Positions 16,747 through 24,599 are shown, counted from the first letter of the stretch. The stretch: DNA of 28,745 nucleotides from Prorocentrum cordatum (GCA_963575745.1 CAUYUJ010008102.1:479183-507927), one strand, 5' to 3'. Program-made: numbers and translations. The notes: a model not told the origin generated them from the sequence alone.

Positions 16747-16940
16747 AGGAGAACGAATTCATATTTGCATGAACTTTCAGCGCTCCGCGCGGACGTCTTG
16801 GGTCCGCGCCGGGCCCCCCCGGCGGCGCCTCCAGCGCCGCCCCTGGCGCGCTCCGCGCGCCAGGGAGGGGGTCCAGCGCAGACCCAAGAAGTCCGTGCGG
16901 AGCGCCACCAGTTGATGTTCGTGGCGTCTTTTCTTCTCCT
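16747..16940. mobile_element. Family E element E6
   Basis: A full-length 194-bp copy. It starts AGGAGAACGAATTC and ends TTTTCTTCTCCT. Stems are GCGCTCCGCGCGGACGTCTT and AAGAAGTCCGTGCGGAGCGC. Central hairpins are GGCGGCGCCTCCAGCGCCGC and CTGGCGCGCTCCGCGCGCCA. No clear target duplication was seen. Confidence 0.8.
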
Positions 16941-16982
16941 AGTGGGGCGCGGCTGGTCAATAGAGTAGATCGGGCTCCCAAC

Positions 16983-17252
16983 TCATTCCTCCTCCTTCTC
17001 CTCCTCGTCCTCCTCCTCGTCCTCCTCGTCCTCCTCGTCCTCGTTCTCCTCGTCTTCCTCCTCCTCGGGCTCCAAACTCCCTTGCTGCTTGCTCATCGGT
17101 TGCTCGCCGCCCTGCCCGTGCTGCTCGGGTCCTGCTGTTCGCCGCCAGCCCTTCGTTGGTCTCCCGCCGTTGCCCTTCGCCATTGGCTGTCTTCTTGGCG
17201 GCCCGGCGCCGCTTTCTCCTGACGAGATGCGTCTCTGCACGTGGGACGGCAC
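16983..17252 (-). CDS. Candidate terminal exon with acidic tail
   Basis: A minus-strand frame ending with a stop just after a long Glu/Asp tail. The 5' part is Gly/Arg/Gln-rich (MAKGNGGRPTKGWRRTAGP, then QHGQGGEQPMSKQQGSLEPE) and the last ~30 residues are nearly all Glu or Asp. Basic-then-acidic proteins of this type are known among chromatin-associated proteins, but no fold is recognised. The acidic tail is encoded by a CTC/GTC microsatellite, so it may simply be repeat DNA running into a chance stop. The interval 17253-17340 shows nothing further. Confidence 0.2.
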   Translation of the reverse strand: MPSHVQRRISSGESGAGPPRRQPMAKGNGGRPTKGWRRTAGPEQHGQGGEQPMSKQQGSLEPEEEEDEENEDEEDEEDEEEDEEEKEEE

Positions 17253-17334
17253 GTCCTTCCCTTGGACAAGCCCTCGCGCATGCCCTCCCCATGCACTCGT
17301 CGCTGAAGACGTGCTTCCCTCTTTGTCTCGGGAG

Positions 17335-17520
17335 GGAGGAGGAAGAGGACAAGCAGGAGCGAGGGAACCAGGAGGAGGAGGAGGCGGAGAAGGAGGAGGA
17401 GTAGGAGAATGGCGAGAAGAGTAGGAGAAGAAGGAGGATGAGGAGGAGGAGAAGAGTGGAGGGACTTAGAGGGAGGAGGATGGAGGAGGAGGAGAAGGAG
17501 GAGGAGGAGGAGGAGGATTA
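17335..17520. repeat. GAG-rich purine tract
   Basis: Interrupted GAG/GGA repeats leading into the GAT array. Confidence 0.85.
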
Positions 17521-17529
17521 TGGTGATGG

Positions 17530-17609
<80 letters not shown>

Positions 17610-17829
17610 TTGATGCTGATGCTGATGCTGATGATATGATGATGATGATTATGATGATTATGATGATGAACATGATGATGATGCTGATGATGATGATGGT
17701 GCTAATGTTGATGATGATGATGATGATGATGGTGGTGATGATGCTGATGCTGATGATGATGATGGCGATGTTGATGTTTATGATGATGACGATGATGATG
17801 ATGAGAGGATGAGGAGGATGAGGATGATC

Positions 17830-17861
<32 letters not shown>

Positions 17862-17927
17862 ATGATGATGATGTGATGATGGATGATGGATGATGATGAT
17901 GATGATGAATGATGATAATGATGATGA

Positions 17928-17958
<31 letters not shown>

Positions 17959-18065
17959 GATGATGATGTGATATGATGATGCTGATGCTGATGCTGATGC
18001 TATGCTGATGCTGATGCTGATGCTGATGCTGATGCTGATGCTGATGCTGATGATGATGATGATGA
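17521..18065. repeat. Long (GAT)n / (GCTGAT)n microsatellite
   Basis: About 545 bp of GAT with two islands of GCTGAT hexamers (about 17609-17632 and 17980-18050) and interruptions at TATGAT and AATGAT. This is the longest AT-containing array in the window and stands out against the GC-rich background. Confidence 0.95.
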
Positions 18066-18125
18066 TGCTGATGATGATGAGGAGGAGGAGGAGGAGGAGG
18101 AGGAGGAGGAGGAGGAGGAGGCAGA
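18066..18125. repeat. (GGA)n array
   Basis: About 45 bp of GGA directly after the GAT array. The segment 18126-18285 has no recognised gene. Confidence 0.9.
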
Positions 18126-18284
18126 GGACCTGGCCCGCAGAGGCTTGCCGACCCCATGCCGGTCGGCACGCAGATGGAGGAGCGGCGTGCTCGTTCTGCG
18201 CGCCCTCCCACGCCCGCGTAGCGAAGAGGCCGCGACGGGCGGTCGTCTTCGGGGCCGGGGGGTCGGCGAGAGGGGCGGGACAGG

Positions 18285-18725
18285 GCATCAGAGGAGAGGA
18301 ACGGGTACCGATACCCTGACCCTTTTCGCTGCTCCTCCTCTTCATCCTCCTCCTCCTGCTCCTCCTCCTTCTCCTCCTCTTCCTCCTCCTCCTCCTCCGC
18401 CATCCCTTCGTCCCTCCATCCCTCCATCCCTTTTCCTCCACCTCCTCCTCCTCCTCTCCTTCTCCTCCTCCTCCTCCTCCTCCTCCTCCTCCTCAAAGGT
18501 ACCCAGGTACCCATATGTACCGCTACCCTGCCCCAGTTCTCCCCTTCTTGGGCCTCCTGGGAGGCCCTCGTCGCCACGGCTGGATTCGCCTCGAAGTCCT
18601 GGTCAGAACGCACCCCAGGAGAGGTCCGGGGAGTACTCAGCGGTGATTGGTACTTGTTGGTTTCTCCTTGGAAGGGGGGAGTCTGCGGAATCTGCATACG
18701 TGCGGCCGGTTTCGGCCCCGCCGCC
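18285..18725 (+). repeat. Dispersed repeat L-long, copy at 18.3 kb
   Basis: Partner of 12213-12540: TCAGAGGAG, GGGTACCGATACC, then (after the pyrimidine insert) TACCCATATGTACC, GTCGCCACGGCTGG and CGGTTTCGGCCCC. The minus strand of the core reads RSDQDFEANPAVAT. Confidence 0.6.
18330..18497. repeat. CTC/CTT pyrimidine tract inside repeat L-long
   Basis: About 165 bp of C and T, mostly CTC. It is absent from the related copy at 12.2 kb, so it expanded or inserted after duplication. Confidence 0.85.
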
Positions 18726-18831
18726 ACGCGCCGTTCCAGGGTCCGTTTCGACCCGATCGATCCGATTTGATGTCGAATTCGGCCGGCCCGATCCAATTCT
18801 ATCCTGATATTCCGACAAACCTCGGCACGAG

Positions 18832-19025
18832 CGAAATGGGTACGGAAAGAATGGGCACAATGCCCAACAGCAGTTCCTGATCATTTTGAACAGGACTCGC
18901 TGTCCGCGCCGCCGCGGCCTGTGTCCATTTGAGACAGAAGGCCGCCTGCCCAACAGCGGCCGCTGTTGGTTCAGGACAACATTTGTTGTTGGGCACTGTA
19001 CCCATTCTTTCCGCACCCATGTCGG
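18832..19025. mobile_element. Foldback element with ~50-bp inverted termini
   Basis: The left arm 18832-18880 (ATGGGTACGGAAAGAATGGG, TGCCCAACAGCA) is inverted at 18971-19025 (plus strand TGTTGTTGGGCACTGTACCC, ATTCTTTCCGCACCCAT). Between them lies a perfect 18-bp palindrome CAACAGCGGCCGCTGTTG (18951-18968). Its flanks are unusually rich in GATCCGAT/GAATCG motifs. No TSD was identified. Confidence 0.65.
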
Positions 19026-19199
19026 ACGTCCAAGAATCCGATGCGGTGGTTGCATGCCGTTGTCGTGCATCCTGGCGCAGCCGATCTGATTCGATTTGGA
19101 CTCCGTGTTGATGCAGCCCGATCCGACGCACACTTCGAATCGAACCGAGTTTCCAATTCGATGCCGACTGATCCCGGCTTTCCTCGATACACTGGCGCG

Positions 19200-19420
19200 C
19201 CGGAGTCGGGGGCCAACTCAGACAGCGCGGCGACCACACCGTGTGGTGAGTCAGTGGGGATCTGGGTGACCGGGACGGTTCTGGGAATCGGGTCGTTCAC
19301 CGAGAGCGTCTCGGGCGATTGGGACCTCAAGGGTCCCAAAACCGTGCGGTGACGGGCCGTGCGCTGAAGTCTCTGGGGGGTTCGAGCTCACCGCATGGTC
19401 ACCGCACCGTTCAGGCACCC
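19200..19420. other. Non-coding stretch with hairpins
   Basis: CCGTGCGGTGAC near 19342 faces GTCACCGCACCG near 19398, and GGGACCTCAAGGGTCCC (19320-19336) is a short foldback. No gene is recognised. Confidence 0.5.
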
Positions 19421-19467
19421 CCAACGGAAAGCGCCAGGAAAACAAGCGAAGCGATCTGATTCGCTAG

Positions 19468-19498
19468 CCACCTCCTCCTCCTCCTCCTCCTCCTCCTA
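19468..19498. repeat. (CTC)n array
   Basis: About 30 bp of CTC. The following 19499-19850 is mixed-composition with an imperfect palindrome around TGTTCTGACATGTTCTGAGA; no gene is recognised. Confidence 0.9.
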
Positions 19499-19850
19499 GC
19501 CCCCGCCTTTTTTCCGACCCAAAAACGAAAAGTGCTCTTAGAACGTGAAGCCGATGTGTTGACCCAAGACAGTCTCACCATAAATGTTCTGACATGTTCT
19601 GAGAACACATCGTGCAGACCACCACAAACAACTCTCAGAACACTCTCCGCTGGGCCCGTAGGCAGGCCAAGACGCATCGCCACTGCTCGAGGGATGGGGT
19701 GCGAAGGGCCACACGAGCCAAGTCATCGTCTTCCGCGGGCCGGCTTTTCGTCCCGAGTCGTTTTTTGAAGGTCCCCCGGGCCCAGCGATGGCCCCCAGAG
19801 GCCGAAGACAGCCAAAAAAAACACCCGCTTCAGTGCTTCCGGATCTCTGG

Positions 19851-19941
19851 GGGTAGCTGGTTTCCTGGCGCCTGCCGGCGCCAGCATCGAGGAGAGCGCC
19901 CGGCGGCGGAGTCGACACCAGCTGCATGCAGCAGATTTCGC
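19851..19941 (-). mobile_element. Family II palindromic element, copy B
   Basis: Inverse-orientation partner of 12496-12600: AGCTGGTTTCCTGGCGCC, GGCGCCAGCATCGAGGAG and CCAGCTGCATGCAGCAGATT. Confidence 0.55.
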
Positions 19942-19989
19942 ACCCCCCTCCGAGTGCACGGTTTCCTCCTGGGCCGTAGGCGATCCGAG

Positions 19990-20565
19990 GAGGACGAGGA
20001 GGAGGAGGAGGAGGAGGAGGAGGAGGAGGAGGAGACGAGGTAGAGGACGAGTAGGGAGGGGAGGAGGAGGGGAGTGAGGATGAGGAGGAGGATGAGGAGG
20101 AGGAAGGAGGAGGAGGAGGAGGAGGAGAGGCGGGAGGAGGAGGAGGAGGAGGAGGAGGAGGAGGAGAGGAGGGAGGAGGAGGAGAGGAGGAAGGAGGAGG
20201 AGGAGGAGAGGAGGTAGGAGGAGGAGGAGGAGGGGAGGAGGAGGAGAGGAGGAGAGGAGGGGAGGAGGAGGGAGTAGGGGGGAGGAGGAGGAGGAGGAGG
20301 AGAGGAGGGAGGAGGAGGAGTGGGAGAAGGAGGAGGAGGAGGAAGGAGGAGGAGGAGGAGGGGGGGGGGAGGGGGAGGAGGTGGGGAGGAGGAGGGGAGA
20401 GGAGGAGATGGAGGAGGGGGAGGGGGAGGAGGAGGAGGGAGGCGGAGGAGGAGGAGGAGGGAGGCGGAGGAGGAGGGAGGCGGGGAGGAGGAGGAGGCGG
20501 AGGCGGAGGAGGAGGAGGGAGGCGGAGGAGGAGGAGGGAGGCGGAGAAGGAGGAGGGGGACGGGT
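19990..20565. repeat. ~570-bp polypurine (GGA)n tract
   Basis: The plus strand is almost exclusively G and A from about 19990 to 20565, with scattered GCGGAG units. There is a G run of about ten near 20360. The long Arg, Glu, Gly, Pro and Ser frames here on both strands are artefacts. The segment 20566-20831 is GC-rich with no recognised gene. Confidence 0.95.
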
Positions 20566-20900
20566 CGCCTAAGCCCTTCGGAGAAACCCTCCACCCACCC
20601 GCCCGAGAAGACGCGTCGCCCCTCCCGCGCCCGACCCCGGAGGCTCCCCTCCCGAGGGCCCCCCCTGGAGGCCACAGGCGGCGAGCGTGCCCACGCCCAT
20701 ACGCAGGGAGAGTCCTCTTTCCGAGGGCCCCCCCGGAGGCCGCACTTCTGCAAAGTGTCGCACGAAGCAGAGGTCTGGAGCCAGACCCCCCCCACCCTCC
20801 CACCCCCCTTGCCGCCCAATGTCGAAACGCCGACTACAAAACGCTCACTTGTTCTCCCTCCGCCCACGGCAGGAGCCCGTGCGGGGCCACCGCAGAGATC

Positions 20901-21039
20901 GAAGAAAAAATGGCATCAGGAAAGCACCCTGGTGCGCCAGGGAGCGGCGCCGGAGGCCGCGCGGGGGGGGGGTCCAGCGCGGATCCAAGCACTCCGCGCG
21001 GAGCGCCAACGGTTTCTGCTCATGCCGTTTTTTTTTCCG
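20901..21039. mobile_element. Family E element, truncated copy E7
   Basis: TGGCATCAGGAAAGC and (inverted) GGTTTCTGCTCATGCC form the ends. The right stem (GGATCCAAGCACTCCGCGCG, GAGCGCC) is present, but most of the left stem is deleted. Confidence 0.6.
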
Positions 21040-21200
21040 GAGGTCGATTGACCTCCTAGGCTGACACGTCGATTAGCGAATTAGCCGTTTTCGGATCGCG
21101 AGAGGGCGTCGCGGCCGTCCTGTTCGCGGGTCCAGGTCCGTCGGTTTCGGTCCTAGGCCGTTTTCACTAAAGGGTGGTGTAGCCGCCGATCTTTCTTGGA
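21039..21200 (+). repeat. Repeat J, left-arm copy
   Basis: Begins with the hairpin GGAGGTCGATTGACCTCC and continues CTGACACGTCGATTAGC, GCCGTTTTCGG, GGTCCGTCGGTTTCGGTCC and CCGCCGAT. It is homologous to 23627-23812 in the spacer, which has GGAGGTTGATAGACCTCC. Confidence 0.7.
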
Positions 21201-21505
21201 TCGGTCAGTGCACCGACCTTGCAGACGTGCTGCAGCGGATTTGTTGCGTGGATTTCCGTCAACGCAGAATTCCGAAACGGCGAGCGAAAAAACAACGTGA
21301 GTTTCACTTGTATGTTTTGTAGTCGCCCTTCCTGGCCAAAAACAATCCGCACGGAATTCCCTTCGAAATCCAAAACGACATTCTCCAGGACAATCATGGC
21401 CCATCCCATTGTTCTCCGAACGAAATCCGCTCTGCGATGTTGGCGACATGCGATCGGCGAAAACCTGACTTCCCTGCGCCTCCCCCCCCTCCGGACCTTG
21501 CTCAA
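21167..21505 (-). CDS. Candidate open frame in left arm, unrecognised
   Basis: A 112-codon minus-strand frame in the least GC-rich, least repetitive part of the arm. It reads MSKVRRGGRRREVRFSPI, then MGWAMIVLENVVLDFEGN and SVRIVFGQEGRLQNIQVKL, with alternating hydrophobic residues typical of beta strands. I recognise no family. An identical copy is on the other arm (28072-28410). Against it: an antisense frame (21219-21509) and a longer minus frame (21153-21920) are also open, so the reading frame cannot be fixed. The 3' end overlaps the start of homology to repeat J. Confidence 0.22.
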   Translation of the reverse strand: MSKVRRGGRRREVRFSPIACRQHRRADFVRRTMGWAMIVLENVVLDFEGNSVRIVFGQEGRLQNIQVKLTLFFRSPFRNSALTEIHATNPLQHVCKVGALTDPRKIGGYTTL

Positions 21506-21857
21506 CTAGCAAAGTGCTGCTATCCAGGGGAGGGGGGCGAGCCCGATAATCTGGGCCATCGCCGGACCCTGCAAAGAGTCTCCAGGAGAGCCCAGACTCG
21601 AGGCCGAATCGAGTCGGCATCGGAGGCCGTCGGACTGGAATCGGATCGAATCGGAGAACTCGAGAAACGAGCCCCGTCCACGCGCTCGCAGTCCGGACTC
21701 CGGGGCGCGATCCCGTTGGATGCGCGGCCGTACGGGCACGCCCCGCGCGGGGCAGCCGCGACGCATCACTCCCACGGGTTCCGCGGGGGTCGGGGGGGCC
21801 CGCAGGGCGCCAAGAGCGTAAGACATCTCGGTCCTGTGCTCTCCACCTCCTCCGCAT

Positions 21858-22189
21858 CCCGCATCCTCCTCCCCCCCCTCGATCTTCGTCAATTAGGGGA
21901 ACAAAAAGAAACATAGACATAACAACTCGGAGGTCCGCGCGGATTTCTCGGATCGGCGCTGGACCCCCCTCTCTGGCGCGCTCTGCGTGCCAGGGGCGGC
22001 GCCGGAGGCGCCACCGGGGGGGCCCAGCGCGGATCCGAGAAATCCGCGCGTACCTCCGAGTTGTTATGTCTGTGTCACTTTTTGCTCCCCTCCGCCTCCG
22101 CCTCCTCCTCCGCCTCCTCCTCCTCCTCCTTCCTCCACATCCTCCTCATCCTCTTCCTCCCGCATCCTCCTCCCCATCGATCTTCGTCA
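21858..22189. repeat. Direct ~32-bp repeats around E8
   Basis: CCCGCATCCTCCTCCCC plus CGATCTTCGTCA occurs at 21858-21891 and 22159-22189, about 300 bp apart, bracketing element E8. A looser version lies near 22788. Confidence 0.55.
21895..22091. mobile_element. Family E element E8
   Basis: A full-length 197-bp copy with termini AGGGGAACAAAAAGAAAC and (inverted) GTCACTTTTTGCTCCCCT. Stems are ACAACTCGGAGGTCCGCGCG and CGCGCGTACCTCCGAGTTGT, with a GGCGCC-rich centre. It has the same length and plan as E5 and E6. Confidence 0.8.
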
Positions 22190-22235
22190 GTGCTCCTCAG
22201 CGGTCCTCCTCCTCCTCCTCCTCCTCCTCTGAGGG
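22092..22235. repeat. CTC/CCT pyrimidine tracts
   Basis: Interrupted CTC arrays at about 22092-22170 and 22203-22231. The mirror arm carries the same arrays as GAG. Confidence 0.85.
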
Positions 22236-22398
22236 CGACCCAAACCACCCCCAAAACGACAACATCGCATTATACTGCGTGTTCCCTGCTGCTCCGTGGA
22301 GCCGGTGGCCCGACGGTCGTCATCAGCTGCACGTGCCCCAGGGGGAGGCCCCTGGCAAGCTGCGAAAGATGCAACCGCCGAGGGCCGGGAACAATCGC

Positions 22399-22514
22399 TA
22401 GCGTTAAAAAAACGAAAACTTTTTCAAACCCAAACCAGAATTTTCTATCATATCACGACCACCACCGAAACGAACACTTTCTGATCCAAAACTTATCATA
22501 TCACTCTGATTTTT
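22399..22514. other. Arm-specific divergent block, left version
   Basis: AT-rich 116 bp that aligns only loosely with the 120 bp at the mirror position (27059-27178). The sequence is near-identical on the outer side and resumes close similarity on the inner side. Confidence 0.8.
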
Positions 22515-22586
22515 TATAAACAAAAAACTCTATGTTTAAATCCCAAACTGCCACGCGCGGAAATTGCCTGGGGCATTGCTCACATC

Positions 22587-22641
22587 GCGCCGTCGCGCGC
22601 GTGCAACGGCGCACTGCTATAAACGCGAAAGCGCGTTTATA
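22587..22641. repeat. Paired hairpins in arm
   Basis: GCGCCGT/ACGGCGC (22587-22612) is followed by TATAAACGCG-AAAG-CGCGTTTATA (22618-22641), a perfect 10-bp stem with a four-base loop. Both are conserved in the other arm. Confidence 0.7.
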
Positions 22642-22819
22642 AAACAAGCCAGAACTTTAATATGGATTTATAACAACGAGTTGCGAAACCAGAAGCAATG
22701 CGATTCGTAATCGTCGCCCCGGGGGCGTGTCGACTAAGTCCACAAGCGTTCCAGGTGGGTGTGGGGGTCGTTCGTTCTCTCTTAATCATCGATCTTCCTC
22801 AGATCCTCCTGATCACTTT

Positions 22820-22862
22820 CCCTCCCCCTCCTCCTCCTCCTCCTCCTCCTCCCTCCACCCTC
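22820..22862. repeat. CTC array in arm
   Basis: Pyrimidine run whose mirror copy at 26715-26755 is one triplet shorter. Confidence 0.85.
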
Positions 22863-22967
22863 CCCCGCCAGTCCCGCGGGTACCGCCCGCGAGGGAGGAA
22901 TAATGTTTCACCGAAAACCGATGAGTTGAGGGGCTCGGACCGCTGTAATGATGCGCAGGAAAACAAG

Positions 22968-23035
22968 TATTTCCAAATATAATCCAAAATCAAACAATTA
23001 TTTCCAAATCTATCCCAAAATCGAACAATTATATA
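22968..23035. repeat. AT-rich ~32-bp tandem pair
   Basis: TTTCCAAATATAATCCAAAA plus TCAAACAATTA is followed by TTTCCAAATCTATCCCAAAA plus TCGAACAATTA. The pair is conserved at the mirror position with a few substitutions. Confidence 0.75.
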
Positions 23036-23084
23036 TGATTAATCAATAAATAAAAGTATTAGTGAATAGTCACGCAATGAACAC

Positions 23085-23175
23085 GTCGTCGTCGTCCGTC
23101 GCCGTCGTCCCCGTCGTCACCGTCGTCGGACGTCTTCGTCGGCCGTTTTCGTCGGCCATCGCCGTCGTCGTCGCG

Positions 23176-23219
<44 letters not shown>

Positions 23220-23239
23220 GCGTCGTCCGTCGTCGTCGT

Positions 23240-23277
<38 letters not shown>

Positions 23278-23515
23278 CGTCGTCCGTCGTATGTCGTCCG
23301 TTGTCCATCATCGTCGTCTTCGGCGTCGTCGTCGTCGCCCACGGCGTCGTCCGTCGCCGTCGCCGTTGCCGTCGCCGTCGCCGCCTTCGTCGTCGCGATC
23401 ATCGTCGTGATCGTCGTCGTCTTTGTCGTCGTCGTGATCGTCGTCGTCGTCTGTCGTCGTCGTCGTCGTCGTCGTCTCGGTCGTCGTCGTCGTCCGTCGT
23501 CGTCGTCGCCGATTT
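23085..23515. repeat. (GTC)n array at start of spacer
   Basis: About 430 bp of GTC with GCC, GTCCGTC and GTT interruptions. It begins exactly where arm homology ends. Confidence 0.95.
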
Positions 23516-23626
23516 TGTCGCGATGGTGAGGGTTTGCTGCGCCTCTTGCCGTCGCCGTGTCTTCCGCTGCCGCCCCGGGCCCCCCGCTGCCCCCCCCGGC
23601 CCCCCAGCGCCCCGTCCGATCGCCTC

Positions 23627-23812
23627 GGAGGTTGATAGACCTCCTACCCTGACACGTCGACTAAGGAATTGGAACTGGCCGTTTTCGGTCCGTGAGAGGG
23701 CGCCACGGCCGTCATTTTTGCGGGTCCTGGTCCGTCGGTTTCGGTCCCAGGCAATTTTCACGAAGGGGAGGTTTACTAAACGGAGGTTTGTCCACCGCCG
23801 ATCGCCGATGGC
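23627..23812 (+). repeat. Repeat J, spacer copy
   Basis: A diverged third copy of 21039-21200 in the same orientation as the left arm. It starts GGAGGTTGATAGACCTCC and keeps CTGACACGTCGACTAAG, GCCGTTTTCGG, GGTCCGTCGGTTTCGGTCCC and CCGCCGAT. Confidence 0.7.
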
Positions 23813-24110
23813 CCCGAAAAAGCAGCCTGGCGAGCCGCCGGCGAAGCGCCCCCGGGCTGGCCGCGGCGGCGGTCGCGGCCGCAAGGCCCGCCGCCCCCGT
23901 TGCCCGGCAGACAGAAGGGGGGGGTCAAGGAGAGGAGGGCGGCGGGGCCAAGCGAACAGGGCGATGGCGGGGGAGGTGGGGGAGGGCAGGGAAAAAACGG
24001 AAGGGGGGTGGAGGCTAGCAGGAGTTAGCGTAGGCGGCATGGACCATGGCAGGGCGTTGGTCGCGATCAGAAGCAGGAGGAGTTGGAAAAAGGGGCGAGG
24101 ACCAAGGTGA
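23808..24110 (+). CDS. Candidate basic protein or first exon
   Basis: An ATG directly after repeat J opens 100 codons starting MAPKKQPGEPPAKRPRAGRG, followed by a Gly/Arg-rich stretch. PAKRPR resembles a monopartite nuclear localisation signal. A Met-Ala-Pro-Lys-Lys start and Arg/Gly-rich body are seen in small nuclear proteins, but no family is recognised. The C-terminal half (VSVGGMDHGRALVAIRSRR) may be intron read-through. GC-rich DNA favours such frames by chance. Confidence 0.25.
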   Translation: MAPKKQPGEPPAKRPRAGRGGGRGRKARRPRCPADRRGGSRRGGRRGQANRAMAGEVGEGREKTEGGWRLAGVSVGGMDHGRALVAIRSRRSWKKGRGPR

Positions 24111-24205
24111 GGTGGAGGAGGAGAAGGAGAAGGAGGAGGAGGAGGAAAAGGAGGAGGAGGAGGAGGAAAGGAGGAGGAGGAGCAGGAGGAGGAAGAGGAG
24201 GTCGC
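24110..24205. repeat. (GAG)n purine array
   Basis: About 95 bp of GAG/GGA with AAG variants. Confidence 0.9.
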
Positions 24206-24469
24206 GAGGTGTCATGCACGAACGGCGAGTCCGACAAGGGATGAGTCACGAGATGGGGGTAGGGTTGGAAGCAAGCTAGCTTGTTTCCCACCCGACGACT
24301 CGGGCGACGACGACGACCGCGACGCGGATGATGAGGATGCGGGGGCGGGTGGGAAACAAGCGAGCCCGTTTTCCTCCTTACATCCAACATCAATATGATA
24401 TGGATGGACCATCTCTCGATCCCCATCCCTTGTAGGACTCGCCGTTCGTGCAGGACACCCCGCGACCTT
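24198..24469. mobile_element. MITE-like element in the spacer
   Basis: Inverted termini 24198-24245 and 24422-24469 agree at about 43 of 48 positions, including GCACGAACGGCGAGTCC and ACAAGGGATG. A second, perfect 16-bp inverted pair lies inside (GCTTGTTTCCCACCCG, 24279-24294 and 24346-24361) around a GAC-rich loop. No coding capacity. No second copy of this element is in the window. Confidence 0.7.
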
Positions 24470-24537
24470 GTTAACCTCCCGCTCCTCCCCCACCTGCTCC
24501 GCCTTCTCCTGCTCCTGCCCCCGCCCCACTATTCCGC

Positions 24538-24599
24538 CTCCGCCTTTTGATCCTCCCCCCCCATCCAGGATGGGAAGAAGGAGGATCAAAATGGCGGAG
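24538..24599. repeat. Strong hairpin
   Basis: CTCCGCCTTTTGATCCTCC faces GGAGGATCAAAATGGCGGAG, a 19-bp stem with a single bulged base. GGAGGATC and CCAGGATGGG recur just downstream (24615-24680). Confidence 0.7.

Larger units (their letters stand above)
20832..23084 (+). repeat. Large inverted repeat, left arm
   Basis: The reverse complement of 26489-28745. Positions pair by a constant coordinate sum of 49577 out to about 22398, then 49573 further in. In the outer part the only difference I noticed is at 21550/28027. The arm contains two family E elements, repeat J, several CTC tracts and an AT-rich inner end. The arm may extend further left than 20832, because its partner runs off the window. 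Confidence 0.95.

Noticed and set aside
17518-18441. Long minus-strand frame rich in Ile/Ser/His across the GAT array
   Set aside because: Trinucleotide repeats keep one or more frames open indefinitely. The residues are simply the repeat codons, with no flanking domain.
19538-20867. 421- and 345-codon frames rich in Pro/Ser/Leu over the polypurine tract
   Set aside because: These are produced by the GGA/CTC repeat. Several frames on both strands are equally open, which is the signature of low complexity and not of genes.
22618-22641. Intrinsic transcription terminator
   Set aside because: The hairpin is perfect, but there is no T run and the DNA looks eukaryotic; it is better treated as a structural hairpin of the arm.
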